Assembly (NCBI GenBank): GCA_963930655.1
Contig: OZ005614.1
Span: 1,364,001 to 1,428,000, forward strand
Direction: 5' to 3'
Source: Myrica gale
Taxonomy: Eukaryota; Streptophyta; Magnoliopsida; Fagales; Myricaceae
Length of the DNA stretch: 64,000 bases
The position numbers were made by a program, and so were the translations under genes. A model generated the notes under the pieces. The model was not told where the DNA came from. It was given only the letters and a program-made list of their open reading frames with translations, and made no database searches. Below, in pieces: positions 36,570 to 47,329 of this stretch; position 1 is the stretch's first letter, and every line of letters starts with the position of its first letter.

Positions 36570-38162
36570 TCACCAGCATGCTGCCACAAAGGGAAAGAGC
36601 CGCTTGACATCAGATGGCTGAGAGACCCTAGGAACATTGACTGGAAACTGGTGGATCTCATCCATCCATGGGTTCTTCTCCTTCACTGGATTCACAGTCC
36701 GCAGAGCCTTCCAAACTGCACTGTTGCATTTGAATCCAGACCCGAATGCTATCTGCCATATTCTGTCTCCCTTCTTCATCTTCCCCTTGGCTTCTGTATA
36801 AGCCAATTCATACCAGAGAGAGCTACTGGAGGTGTTGCCAAAACGGTAAAGTGTCATCCTTGAAGGTTCCATATGCCAATCTGAAAGCTACAAATTCTTC
36901 TCCAATTCATCCAGCACAGCTCTTCCTCCAGCATGAATGCAGAAATGCTCAAAGGCCAGTTTAAAGTCAGGGATATAAGGCTTCACCTTCATCTTGAAAA
37001 GTTTTCTCCCAACCAATGTGGCAAAGAAGAGAAATTGCTCAGACATCGGCAACACAACAGGACCCAATGTAGTGATATTAGTCTTCAAAGCATCCCCAGC
37101 GACAGCCATTAAATCCTTAGATAAGGAAACTCCAACACCCCCGGTTGAATCCTCTTTTTGAGCAACACAAGAGAAGCACTTATCATCGGCACCTTTGTGA
37201 GTTCTAACTGTATGAACCAATTGATACTTGGATCGACGTCGGTCAGACCTCTTGTTGGAGAGCAAGATTGCAGACCCTCCCATTCTAAACAAGCCATTTG
37301 AAACAAGCATGGATCTATCATTTCCAATATACCAATTCAAAGTGATGCTTTCCATGCTAATCGCCAAAGCATATGAATTGGGATGAACTCGAAGAAGATC
37401 CTTTGTAAGATCAATCGCGATCAAACCAGCACTACAACCCATTCCACCCAGATTATAACTAATAATGTTCCCTCGAAGCTTATAATGATTGATAACCATT
37501 GCAGAAAGCGATGGTGTTGGATTAAACAAGCTACAATTTACAATTAAAACCACAATATCTTTTGTTCTCAAACATGTCTTTTCAAAGAGTTGATCAAGGG
37601 CACCAAACATTACAGCCTCAGCTTCTTTCCTCGCCTCTGACATTGACGGATTTGGAGGAACCCTCAAAACTGCTTCGGGCAGATATGTTGACTCCCCAAG
37701 ACCCGATCTCTCTAGAATTTTCCTCTGGAACTCAAGGTTTTCCGGGGTAAATGTCCCCATCAAACTGGACCTATCCATGAACATCTGCCTTGTGCATTTC
37801 CGGGCATCCACAGGCTTGTAACATGAGAAATCAACAAGGTAAACTGGGCGAGGACGAGTAAGGAAATAGAGGGTCAACAGGAAGACGAGGAGAGTTGAGC
37901 ATAGAATCACGGATATAAGATTGTAGCGGAGATGGTCCCAAAGGTCATAAAGTCCTTGAAGTGTAGAGATGTGTGCTGCGACTATAACAACAAGAGGTGA
38001 TAGAAACAGGTACATTCCATGAGTGATGAGGTAATGGTAGCCAAGTTTCACATATTTCAGCCTCACGGATTGTTTGAAATCTGGAAGCATTCGCGAATAT
38101 GAAGCCGGTTGAATCGAAGGCTTGTTAGGATTAGGATTTGGATTTGGATTGGACTCCGACAT
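36570..38162 (-). pseudogene. 3-ketoacyl-CoA synthase (KCS11-like) with one in-frame TAG
   Basis: A single intronless frame runs from ATG 38162 to TGA-type termination at 36570, about 530 codons, broken once by TAG at codon 425 (36888-36890). The frame is identical on both sides. Residues 45-65 and 80-102 are the two N-terminal membrane segments that anchor KCS in the ER. The active-site Cys243 (GGMGCSAG) and His410 (CIHAGGR) lie before the stop; the third catalytic residue, Asn443 in [12 protein letters not shown], lies after it. KCS condenses malonyl-CoA with long acyl-CoA, the first step of VLCFA elongation for wax and suberin. The stop falls where relatives have Gln (CAG), so one C-to-T change explains it. 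The normally conserved Cys of VSNCLF is Gly290 here. Either a recent pseudogene, a null allele or a sequencing error; readthrough is unproven. Confidence 0.88.
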
Positions 38163-39309
38163 TTTGGTAAGAATTAGAATACAGACTAATTGGAACAGAA
38201 TAGGTCACAGTTTGACAAAGCTAGGGACTTCTGCAGATCCAAATGCTAGAGTGGGGGCAAAGAGCATGAGCCCCTTTTCCTTTAGAGAAAAAATTATATG
38301 ATTTGAGATCACAGAAAGCACATTTGCTCGGGAAATCAGAATGTATGACCTGGGCAATGAGTAAAATAACTTTTAGGTTGGGTGGATTTAATTGGATTTC
38401 CCAGATTTCCCCTAAAATAAACTGTAAATGTTTTCCCTGTGCAAATAAAACAAAATGCTAGATGTATTAGAAATGGGACTTTCCCGGATTTTCAGATTAA
38501 GAAAAGGGTACCTTAGGAAGGCCCTATTGATCCACAATGGAAGATCAAGACGACATCTTTCGCAACAGAGAACCAGAAAATGCAGCTAGAAGAACCAAAA
38601 GTATCCCTGCAAAGAAGCAGAAAAACTGACACAATGATGCACCGCCAACAAAAACAAAACCCCTCCAGAAGACAAACTTTTGGATAAATTTGTAACAAGT
38701 TTGCGACTCACATTTTTCTAGATGGATCTAACTAAAGTTTCTTTCGCACAAAAAAAAAAGAAAAAGAGAAGAGAATATTATGCCAATGCAGGAGAGCTAT
38801 TCTGATAGCAATGCAAGAGACCCAGTAGAAAAGGGCATTTGAGACCCAGATGAAGCACGAACAAAGCTTACCTTAAATGTGCGATCTGTCCAGGGACCTT
38901 CTTTTTTGTTCCTGAGAGAAACCAATGAACAAAAGAAGGCAAGAGAGAGGTGCAGCGCGGAGAAACTCTTACTAGTGAGTCAAGGGTTGTACAACCCCGG
39001 TGTAGGCCGGTTTTCAAAAAATCGTCACCTACACCTACACCGTTAAGGGCAAAAACCGGCCCTTAGCGGTGGCGGTTTAGCGGTGGCGGTTTCCGGTTAT
39101 CCTACATTTATATTGGGGCCATATTTTAGCATTTTACGCACTTGAAGAAATTAAACAGTTTCTACCCAAGCAAATCACATCACTTTCCATAGAAATATGA
39201 AGCAAGAAAAGAGTTTAAAGGCTCTACAGCATGAAGAACTCCACATGCCTATGAAGTCACTTCCATGTTTGAGCCTTCAGTAGGTTTCATGTCGTTTAGC
39301 TTTTATCAA
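38163..39309. other. KCS upstream region
   Basis: Promoter and 5'UTR of the KCS gene, then spacer. Positions 38985-39105 are rich in accgg and ggtggcggttt motifs, including two tandem ggtggcggttt copies, probably a degraded DNA-transposon end. No gene is supported. Confidence 0.45.
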
Positions 39310-40446
39310 CTAAAGCATACTGATATACGAATCTCTTGATAGCACATATAGTAAGTCGAGTTTATTCACATTATCCTTTGTATATGCCTCAGCCTTCTCA
39401 ACATTTACATCATTTTCAATGACTATAGGTATTCCCAGTTCCATCATTTTCACCTCCCGAGGATGACACGTAAGCTCCCTCCATGAATCACCCAAGTGCA
39501 AACCTGGACGACACGTAAAGAAACTGAAGTTATTACCTATTAGGGCATTAACCTCCTTTAATTTTTCTTATACAAAGTTTAACAGGATTTAGAATACTGA
39601 CAAACTTCATTAATATTTACCTGTTCCTCAAGAACTCTTTCCAAAGGCACTTCAAAACTGCTGCAGGTGATTTGTAGAACAAGATACTAGAGTAAACAAA
39701 CTTAGGAGACTTTCAGGAAAATTTATATAGACAGACACACAAACACACACACACACACTGTATATATATTAAAGTAAGAGCACACTATAGTCAATGGAAT
39801 AAATGAGACCTGCTTTCACTAGGTGACTCAGAGAGACGTTTTAGAGGCTTTAAGCACTCTGAATCTGCATTGGAACTCTAAAAAATGGCTTGTTACTAGT
39901 ATCAGAGATGACACATCAAGATAACTCTCATATAATTCATTGAAGCTCCAAACTGAATCACTATTTTCACGATATCATTTTGGAGAGCTCCATATGATTT
40001 CTGAGGAATAGCTTTATAACAAAAACCTCTAATATTTTCCGCTTCAAGGAAAGGCTTTGAAACATTTCTCTCTCATTACTGTCAACAGGACACTTAATCT
40101 TCAATGCTGTATTGCCCTGCACTTCCATGTTTTGCTCTGACTTTTACTGGGAATTAATTTCTCTCTGGCATATAGAAGTTGATAGAACTTTGTTTACTCC
40201 CATAGTCCTACATCGAAGACATGCTGCCAAGTAAGACTCAAGTTTTCAGAGATTAAGACATAGAAGATTTAGGGGTATATTGGCATCATACCTTGAAACT
40301 TTCTTGTTAGAAAGATCAGGTATCTTACTCCCTGCATTAATAGAGCATAGCATATTCCTTTCATTATGCCCACATGCACTTAGATGTGCAGTGTCTTTAG
40401 GTTCCTCCCTTAAGTTAGTATCCGCATCTTCTACTATCAACATCAC
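39310..40446 (-). pseudogene. Coding-like relics of an unrecognised multi-exon gene
   Basis: Several minus-strand segments look like former exons. 40292-40446 reads VEDADTNLREEPKDTAHLSA and onward to NKKVS with a good donor (AAG then GTATGA). About 40060-40140 reads NMEVQGNTALKIKCP. About 39810-39880 reads NADSECLKPLKRLSESPSES. 39621-39660 reads FEVPLERVLEEQ with a GTAAAT donor. 39310-39503 reads LHLGDSWRELTCHPREVKMM, then MELGIPIVIEND and a stop. Reading phases between the last two do not join cleanly by my count, so I treat it as decayed. I do not recognise the family and assign no function. Confidence 0.3.
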
Positions 40447-40856
40447 AAGTTTGGGATCAATATACCAGAATCATGTCTACATGCCAAATCGCACCTTAAG
40501 AACGGTCACAAAGGTTCTTAAATATACATGATGGAGACCTATACTACTACTCCAGTCACTGAGAGTACCGCCGTACCAAAGTTAAAGCCTTCTATGCCAC
40601 ATATTCTTATTTTGGATGCAGTCTTTAATATTCTTACTTCACCTGTAGGGAGCTACAAAATTGAAATACCTTGACCCCTGTTATTGAGATTTGAGTTGTG
40701 GAATGACCAACAGTAACCCAATTCAAATCTGAAAGTCATGCATACTTACACTTGTGTATTTTGATAAGACTTATACTTGTGTTATTGGCGCTGAACTTAA
40801 ATGTACCAAGCATGCCTCTGCCTTAAGGAACTTCAACACAAGTCGCAGAGTAAAAC

Positions 40857-40922
40857 TTGAGTATATGATTACTATGTGAATATCTTTTTTTTTTTTGAGT
40901 ATATGATAACTATGTGAATATC
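40857..40922. repeat. Tail-only insertion with direct repeats (T-tract)
   Basis: A 28-bp sequence starting ttgagtatatgat and ending gtgaatatc occurs at 40857-40884 and again at 40895-40922 with one mismatch. Only about ten T residues separate the copies. Confidence 0.75.
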
Positions 40923-41295
40923 ATAATTAATAAAGCATAGATGCTGATCTTAAAGTTCGATGCTCCACAATCGCTCTCAAAGGTCAAAGACTCTGTTGTC
41001 CAAGTTCTGTTCTGGGCTCCACAATCGCTCTCAAAAAGAAATTTTGGATGAAAATTAACTGAGAAAAGCTATAAAGTAATTACAGTGCACCGATTTCCTC
41101 CTTGCAAAATATAAAGTTTTTACCATCCTTACAAAGCTAATATAAAATTTGAAACTTGAGATAATCTGAATTAAATCACCAAGCCTTTAAATTGGAAATA
41201 AACAGGTAAATAACGTACATAAGATTAATCAAAACGTTTGATCATGAATGTTACTGCACAGTGTGAGTTTGATGCTGAGGAGAAATAGAACTTAC

Positions 41296-41607
41296 TTAAT
41301 AAGTTCCATTAGCGAGCTCAATCAAAGCCGTCAGCGCCGCCCGCCGCCGACTCTCCACCTCCAAAGCCACCATAGCCACCAACACCGGTATAACCCCCAG
41401 CTCTGCCATCATCTTCCTTGTCTTCCCGTCTTCTCTAGCAAGCCTCTCAATCTCCTTAGTCATGCTCTCCTTCTCTTTCCAGCTCCCAAAGTGAAGCTTC
41501 TTCACCGACTTCTGTAGCACCGTAGAATCATCCTCCCTCTCCCTCTCTATAACCTGTACTACCTCATGATCGACACCTTTGGCACTCTCCCCATCGAAGC
41601 GTTCCAA
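41296..41607 (-). pseudogene. ARM-repeat protein fragment (U-box-7-like/At4g31890-like)
   Basis: A frame of 103 codons reads VLQKSVKKLHFGSWKEKE, KEIERLAREDGKTRKMMAEL, GVIPVLVAMVALEVESRRRA and IELANGTY, then TAA. In plant ARM-repeat proteins the text continues NGTYTNKALMV for several hundred residues. Here it stops exactly at NGTY, followed by taagtaag, so an intron donor may have been damaged. No later ARM exons were found to the left. Armadillo repeats are helical protein-binding modules. A pseudogene fragment is most likely; an unrecognised next exon cannot be excluded. Confidence 0.65.
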
Positions 41608-41689
41608 AGCCCCACATCGCTTGCGAGCCGCTTAAGCTAAGGAGATCTGTCGAACAAGGAAATGGGGAGGGGGGATTTTGACCAAACAA

Positions 41690-41845
41690 AACTTTTTGTT
41701 AAAAAAAAAAAAAATCCCGGTTCCCGGGCACCGGATTTTTTTCAAAATGATAAACCGGCACCGGCACCGGTGAAGCCGGGTACCGGCAATCCGGTGCCGG
41801 TGCCGGTGCCACCGGATTTTTCCGGTGGCACTGAACAGCCCCTGT
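41690..41845. repeat. Degraded ccggtgccgg-rich transposon-end-like block
   Basis: Dense, partly palindromic ccggtgccggtgcc and caccggcaccgg words after an A-tract. Similar accgg-rich text occurs at 38985-39105 and 56880-57150. It resembles ends of plant DNA transposons but has no defined boundaries here. Confidence 0.35.
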
Positions 41846-41897
41846 GAGTGCTTAACGAAGACATCTTAAAAAAAAAAGAGTGCTTAACGAAGACGTC
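41846..41897. repeat. Tail-only insertion with direct repeats (A-tract)
   Basis: gagtgcttaacgaagacatc (41846-41865) and gagtgcttaacgaagacgtc (41878-41897) differ at one base and flank only ttaaaaaaaaaa. A further A-run follows the second copy. Confidence 0.75.
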
Positions 41898-41992
41898 AAA
41901 AAAAAATGTGCGTACTCTCCGGTTGTAAATGCATCGTCTCCAGTGAGTTCAGTGCAGTTAGCACCAGTTCCCCTCTGCTCCGGAGTCTGGAC

Positions 41993-42385
41993 TGTGATGT
42001 GCCTGTTCGTGGATGAGGGATCTAGAAGCATTTGGGAAGTGAAGAGTTACGAGGTGTTTAGTAACTTTAGTTGTTGTGTGTTTTGGTCGGGTGGGCTTGT
42101 ATTGGTGGGCCTTGTTTGGGCAGGCCAGCTTTATCTTTATGTCTTTGTTTAGTTGTAAGTCGGTGGGCTTAGTTTTAGTCGGTGGGCTTAGTTTTTAGCC
42201 CAGCCCATTTCAGGGTCTCTTGTTCAGCTTGTTTTAAGTTCCTGTTTTCTGAAATGAAAAGCATCGAGAAAATACATTCAGCCAAACAGGAGGGTGACGC
42301 CTCGAATTCGTCAAGAGTGTTACAAAACTCATTATCCTACAGTTGCAATCCATATTCTTTTACAAAGATAAACAGGATCTTAACA
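41993..42385 (+). repeat. 5' LTR of the Ty3/gypsy element
   Basis: 393 bp, TG...CA ends, preceded by the tggac target duplication and followed two bases later by the tRNA-Met primer site. Nearly identical to the copy at 46932-47324. Confidence 0.96.
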
Positions 42386-42387
42386 TT

Positions 42388-42399
42388 TGGTATCAGAGC
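42388..42399 (+). other. Primer-binding site, initiator tRNA-Met
   Basis: tggtatcagagc, the standard plant retrotransposon site complementary to the 3' end of initiator tRNA-Met, two bases after the 5' LTR. Confidence 0.93.
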
Positions 42400-42402
42400 A
42401 CC

Positions 42403-45400
42403 ATGGCTGCAGCAAGGATTACACAATTGGAGGAAACTATGACCCAGATGAAGTCTCAACAGGATAGCCACCAGCAACTGTTGGAGGCGATGTCTCAGCA
42501 GCTTCATCAGATCACTGATAGTCTCAAGACTATGTCAATTTCGCAGGGAAAGAGGACTGAACCAGGAGGAGGCTCGGGTGACCTTGGGAACCCAGGTGGG
42601 TCAGGCGGAGGCTCAGGTGAACCTGGAGATCCGGGTGGATCAGGGGGTGCTGGAGCTAGAGTACCTGGAGGATCTGGAGAAAATGATCAGTATGGAGACA
42701 TTCAATCGGGTAGTAATGGAGGACCCCAATTCAAACCCTTAAAACTAGAATTTCCCCGATTTGATGGAGAGAATCCTTCCGCTTGGATTTACAAAGCTAA
42801 TCAGTTCTTTAGCTTTTATCAAACACCTATGGGGCAACGAGTATTTTTAGCCTCTTTTCACATGGATGGGGATGCTCTTGTCTGGTTTCAGGATGCTGAG
42901 GAAGCTGGAGTGTTCACTAGCTGGGAGGCCTTCACAAAGGCTCTCTACACAAGGTTTGGATCAATGGTGTACGATGACCCCATGGAAGCTTTACACCGAT
43001 TGAGGCATACTGCCTCTGTCACAGAATATAAGGCCCAATTTGAGCTGTTGTCCAACAGAATTAGGAGGTTATCAGAGAAGAACAAGCTCAGTTGCTTTAT
43101 TAGTGGCTTAAGGGACGAGGTGAGGTTTCAGGTGAAGCTCCTAAACCCTTCTTCCCTTAATGTTGCATTCGGTTTAGCCAAGATCCAAGAAGAGAGTATT
43201 GCTACAATTAAAAGAAGCCTCAGAACTGGCTTTGTGGACTCAACTAGAAACAGTAGCTCAACCTATCAGAGGAATGCCAATTCACGGAATGATCAGGTTG
43301 CTGGAAATTTTCCCAAAGGCACAGTGACTTCCAAACCCCGATTTCCTATACAACGATTAACTCCTGCTCAAATGAAGGATAGGAGGGACAAAGGCTTGTG
43401 CTATAATTGTGATGAAAAATGGAATCTACAACACCATTGCACGGGAAAAAGAATCTATATGATGGAGGAAGTGGAGTGGGTTTCTGAGGAGGAAGAGGAA
43501 GACATTATTGAGTTGGAGGAAGCCCAACAAGAGAATTCTGCTGAACCAGAAATCTCTTTACATGCCATTTCTGGCCTTCCCAAGCTTAGTACCATGAGAT
43601 TGATGGGCAGAATCGGTGTTAGCAATGTGGTCATATTGGTGGACACGGGAAGTACACATAATTTCTTAGATCCGTCAGTGGTCAAGAAAAACAAGTTGCT
43701 GGTCACTAACTCTTCGAGTCTACGAGTACGAGTTGCCAATGGAGATACCATGATCTCAGAGGGAGAGTGTGAGAAGGTAACCATAAAAATGCAAGGGCAG
43801 AAGTTTGAGACTGATTTCTACCTATTGCCGTTGGGGGGATGTGATGTAGTGATGGGGGTGTACTGGTTGAGCACCTTGGGTCCTATTGTATGGGATTTTC
43901 TCAAACTTTCCATGTCCTTTGATTATAAAGGGGGTGCAGTATTGTTACATGGGTTGAAGCCGGCAGAATGGTCATTGATGGAAGGGCAAAATTTTCATGT
44001 TCATGCCGAAGTGGAGAGACAAGGAGTGGTGGTGCATGCTGTCCAAACAGTGGAGGTACAAGAGGACTCAACGATGACACCAACTATCCATGGGTTACTT
44101 CAGGATTTTGAAGACATTTTTGAGGAACCGAAAGGGTTGCCTCCTGTTAGGAGCCATGACCACAGTATAATCCTTAAGGAAGGGACTCTACCTATTTGTG
44201 TTCGCCCTTATAGGTATCCATTTTATCAAAAGGGTGAGATTGAGAAGATTGTCCGAGAGTTGTTGGAGTTAGGGGCAATCCGACCGAGTCAATCCCCCTT
44301 CTCCTCTCCCGTTTTGTTAGTTCGGAAGGCGGATGGAAGTTGGAGAATGTGCATGGATTATAGGGCTTTAAATAAGGCCACAGTCAAGGACAAGTACCCT
44401 ATTCCGGTAGTGGATGAGCTAATGGATGAGTTGCATGGATCTACGGTCTTTTCTAAGCTAGATCTCAGATCCGGGTATCATCAAATAAGGGTACGGGCTG
44501 CTGATGTGCACAAGACAGCCTTTCGAACCCATGAGGGTCATTATGAATTCTTGGTGATGCCTTTTGGGCTCACCAATGCTCCATCAACTTTTCAAGGATT
44601 AATGAATGATGTGTTTCGCCCTTTCCTAAGGAAATTTGTTTTAGTTTTCTTCGATGATATACTAGTCTACAGCCGCACTCTAGAGGAGCATGAGAGTCAC
44701 CTAAGGAGGGTCCTGAACACTCTTAGGCAGCACCAACTTTATGCTAAAAGATCTAAGTGTCGATTTGCTACTAGTGAAATTGACTATTTGGGACACTTAA
44801 TTTCAGCACAAGGGGTGAGGGCTGACCCGGGTAAAATAGCTGCTATGTTGGATTGGCCAATACCGAAGAATCTAAAGGCTCTCAGGGGGTTTCTTGGGCT
44901 GACTGGATATTATAGAAAGTTTATTCAGTGTTATGGGCAGATTGCAGCACCTCTCACCCAACTATTGAAGAAAAATTCCTTCAGTTGGACTGAGGAGTCC
45001 ACTCAAGCCTTCCTCGCATTAAAAAGGGCTGTCACAAACCCACCTGTGTTGGTATTACCAGATTTCTCTAAACCCTTCATGATTGAGTGTGATGCATGTG
45101 GGGTGGGGGTGGGAGCAGTTCTTATGCAACAGGGAAGACCCCTCGCATTTTTCAGTCAAGCTCTCAAGGGTCGACTTTTGCATCTATCCACCTATGAGAA
45201 GGAGTTGTATGCTCTGGTTTGTGCAGTCCAAAAATGGAGACCATACTTAGTTGGACAGACCTTCACTGTTAAGACTGACCAACAAAGTCTAAAGTTTCTC
45301 TTGGAGCAAAAGGTGGGCACCCCTGCTCAACAAAAGTGGCTGACTAAGCTCTTAGGCTATGATTTCTCTATTGATTACAAGCAGGGTAAGGAGAATCGGG

Positions 45401-46305
45401 TGGCTGATGCCCTATCTAGAAGGGATGAGGAGGTTGGAACTACAGAAGGAGCACTTGCAGCCATTACTTTTCCCCAACCATTATGGCTTGAAGAGCTGAA
45501 GCAAAGTTACCTTGGAGATGTGGTTGCACAAGCTTTAATCTCTAAAATTCAGCTAGGGAAGTTAAAAGATAAGCCGGTAGTGCTACGCAATGGTATTATT
45601 GTCAAAAAGGGCAGACTCTATGTGGGCGATGACCAGGGTCTTAAACAGAAACTTTTGACGTGGGTGCATAGCAGCCCCTCTGCAGGACATTCAGGGTATC
45701 ATAAGACTCTACATCGAGCCAAAGCTGATTTCTATTGGCCCGGGTTGAAGGCTGACATTAAGGCATTTGTGAGGGAGTGCGATGTGTGTCAAAGGAACAA
45801 ATCTGAAAATTTGCATCCTGCTGGATTGTTACAACCCTTGCCTATTCCTAACCAAGCTTGGGCCGACATCTCTATGGATTTTATCGAGGGTTTACCCCTC
45901 TCGGGTGGTCTGAATGTCATTTTGGTAGTGGTGGATAGGTTGACGAAATATTCTCATTTCATAGCACTCTCTCACCCATACAGTGCTCTTATCGTTGCTC
46001 AACATTTCACCAACCAGATACTCAAGCTTCATGGGATGCCTAAGTCCATTGTTTCTGACCGAGACCCTATTTTTTTGAGCAACTTTTGGACTGAACTATT
46101 CAACCTACAGGGAACTATCCTAGCTCATACATCAGCCTATCACCCCCAAAGTGATGGACAAACTGAGATTGTCAACAAATGTGTGGGTCAGTATTTACGG
46201 TGCTACTGTGGAGAGAAGCCCAAGTCTTGGTCTCTCTGGCTATCTATGGCTGAGTGGTGGTACAACACCAGCTATCATTCCTCTACAAAGATGACCCCCC
46301 TTTGA
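42403..46305 (+). CDS. Gag-Pol polyprotein, ended early by a frameshift in integrase
   Basis: The frame from the first ATG after the primer site codes about 1300 residues. In order: coiled N-terminus and Gly-rich linker (1-110), gag core with [17 protein letters not shown], a CCHC-type knuckle around [14 protein letters not shown] (about 332), aspartic protease [11 protein letters not shown] (about 413), reverse transcriptase with FFDDILVYS (about 750), RNase H IECDACG and TDQQSL, then integrase with the HHCC zinc domain ending [10 protein letters not shown], and the D-D-E core (MDFIEG, VSDRDP, QTEIVNK). It stops at 46303-46305 because a run of six C at about 46295-46300 has one more base than the frame needs. 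The C-terminal part continues in other frames to 46919. Not a host gene. Confidence 0.93.
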   Translation: MAAARITQLEETMTQMKSQQDSHQQLLEAMSQQLHQITDSLKTMSISQGKRTEPGGGSGDLGNPGGSGGGSGEPGDPGGSGGAGARVPGGSGENDQYGDIQSGSNGGPQFKPLKLEFPRFDGENPSAWIYKANQFFSFYQTPMGQRVFLASFHMDGDALVWFQDAEEAGVFTSWEAFTKALYTRFGSMVYDDPMEALHRLRHTASVTEYKAQFELLSNRIRRLSEKNKLSCFISGLRDEVRFQVKLLNPSSLNVAFGLAKIQEESIATIKRSLRTGFVDSTRNSSSTYQRNANSRNDQVAGNFPKGTVTSKPRFPIQRLTPAQMKDRRDKGLCYNCDEKWNLQHHCTGKRIYMMEEVEWVSEEEEEDIIELEEAQQENSAEPEISLHAISGLPKLSTMRLMGRIGVSNVVILVDTGSTHNFLDPSVVKKNKLLVTNSSSLRVRVANGDTMISEGECEKVTIKMQGQKFETDFYLLPLGGCDVVMGVYWLSTLGPIVWDFLKLSMSFDYKGGAVLLHGLKPAEWSLMEGQNFHVHAEVERQGVVVHAVQTVEVQEDSTMTPTIHGLLQDFEDIFEEPKGLPPVRSHDHSIILKEGTLPICVRPYRYPFYQKGEIEKIVRELLELGAIRPSQSPFSSPVLLVRKADGSWRMCMDYRALNKATVKDKYPIPVVDELMDELHGSTVFSKLDLRSGYHQIRVRAADVHKTAFRTHEGHYEFLVMPFGLTNAPSTFQGLMNDVFRPFLRKFVLVFFDDILVYSRTLEEHESHLRRVLNTLRQHQLYAKRSKCRFATSEIDYLGHLISAQGVRADPGKIAAMLDWPIPKNLKALRGFLGLTGYYRKFIQCYGQIAAPLTQLLKKNSFSWTEESTQAFLALKRAVTNPPVLVLPDFSKPFMIECDACGVGVGAVLMQQGRPLAFFSQALKGRLLHLSTYEKELYALVCAVQKWRPYLVGQTFTVKTDQQSLKFLLEQKVGTPAQQKWLTKLLGYDFSIDYKQGKENRVADALSRRDEEVGTTEGALAAITFPQPLWLEELKQSYLGDVVAQALISKIQLGKLKDKPVVLRNGIIVKKGRLYVGDDQGLKQKLLTWVHSSPSAGHSGYHKTLHRAKADFYWPGLKADIKAFVRECDVCQRNKSENLHPAGLLQPLPIPNQAWADISMDFIEGLPLSGGLNVILVVVDRLTKYSHFIALSHPYSALIVAQHFTNQILKLHGMPKSIVSDRDPIFLSNFWTELFNLQGTILAHTSAYHPQSDGQTEIVNKCVGQYLRCYCGEKPKSWSLWLSMAEWWYNTSYHSSTKMTPL

Positions 46306-46919
46306 GGCTCTCTATGGTTACCCGCCCCCTACCCTCATACATTATATTCCACATACAACACAAAATGCAGCAGTAGCGTCCCAACTTAAGTCCAGAGATC
46401 AAATCATTGACACCCTAAAACACAATCTACTAGCAGCTCAAGAACGCAGCAAGCTACAATATGATAAACATTAAAACTGAGAGGCAATTCAATATCGGGG
46501 ACTGGGTTTACCTTCGCCTCCAACCTTACCGTCAGAAGTCTCTGGCTTTTCGCAAAAGCTTGAAGCTTTCGCCTCGATTTTATGGTCCATTCCAGATCTG
46601 CAAGAAGGTTGGTGAAGTAGCATACAAGCTCGATCTGCCTCCCACAGCCCGCTTGCACCCGGTCTTTCACGTTTCGTGCTTGAAACGTATGTTGGGGTCG
46701 CATACCGTACCACTACCGACCCTTCCTCCCGTCGATGATGAAGGAGCTGTTCACGCCGAACCTGAGAAGATTCTGGAACGCCGTTTCCGCCAGCAAGGTA
46801 ATCGAGCCCTAACAGAAGTCTTGGTGAAATGGAAGGGGGCTAGTGAGGAAGACTCTACTTGGGTGGCGTATTGGAAACTTCGAGAGGAATTTCCTCACCT
46901 TGTGGGCAAGGTTTTGTGA
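46306..46919 (+). pseudogene. Frameshifted integrase C-terminus and chromodomain
   Basis: After the first frameshift the integrase end continues in the next frame ([11 protein letters not shown]) to about 46470, where a second extra base shifts it again. From 46475 the frame reads ERQFNIGDWVYLRLQPYRQ, LHPVFHVSCLKRMLG and a chromodomain with ALTEVLVKWKGASEEDSTW, ending at 46919 just before the purine tract. The chromodomain would steer integration to marked chromatin. As read, this copy could not make it from the same frame as Pol. Confidence 0.9.
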
Positions 46920-46931
46920 AGGAGATGGGTA

Positions 46932-47324
46932 TGTGATGTGCCTGTTCGTGGATGAGGGATCTAGAAGCATTTGGGAAGTGAAGAGTTACGAGGTGTTTAG
47001 TAACTTTAGTTGTTGTGTGTTTTGGTCGGGTGGGCTTGTATTGGTGGGCCTTGTTTGGGCAGGCCAGCTTTATCTTTATGTCTTTGTTTAGTTGTAAGTC
47101 GGTGGGCTTAGTTTTAGTCGGTGGGCTTAGATTTTAGCCCAGCCCATTTCAGGGTCTCTTGTTCAGCTTGTTTTAAGTTCCTGTTTTCTGAAATGAAAAG
47201 CATCGAGAAAATACATTCAGCCAAACAGGAGGGTGACGCCTCGAATTCGTCAAGAGTGTTACAAAACTCATTATCCTACAGTTGCAATCCATATTCTTTT
47301 ACAAAGATAAACAGGATCTTAACA
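46932..47324 (+). repeat. 3' LTR of the Ty3/gypsy element
   Basis: 393 bp, one observed difference from the 5' LTR, followed at once by the tggac target duplication (47325-47329). A purine tract precedes it. Confidence 0.96.
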
Positions 47325-47329
47325 TGGAC

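Larger units (their letters stand above)
41993..47324 (+). mobile_element. Full-length Ty3/gypsy chromovirus (possibly Reina-like)
   Basis: The 5332-bp element has 393-bp LTRs (41993-42385, 46932-47324), both starting tgtgatgtgcc and ending cttaaca. A perfect 5-bp target duplication tggac lies at 41988-41992 and 47325-47329. I saw one difference between LTRs (t/a in gggcttag-ttttagccc), so the insertion is very recent. A primer site complementary to initiator tRNA-Met (tggtatcagagc, 42388-42399) and a purine tract (aaggagatgggt, ending 46931) are in place. The internal order is gag, protease, reverse transcriptase, RNase H, integrase, chromodomain, which defines chromoviruses. Compact size and short LTRs suggest the Reina clade; that is inference. 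Two single-base frameshifts break the coding region near its end. Confidence 0.96.

Noticed and set aside
43455..44083. Antisense frames within the Ty3 polyprotein
   Set aside because: Shadows of the sense coding region without independent signals.
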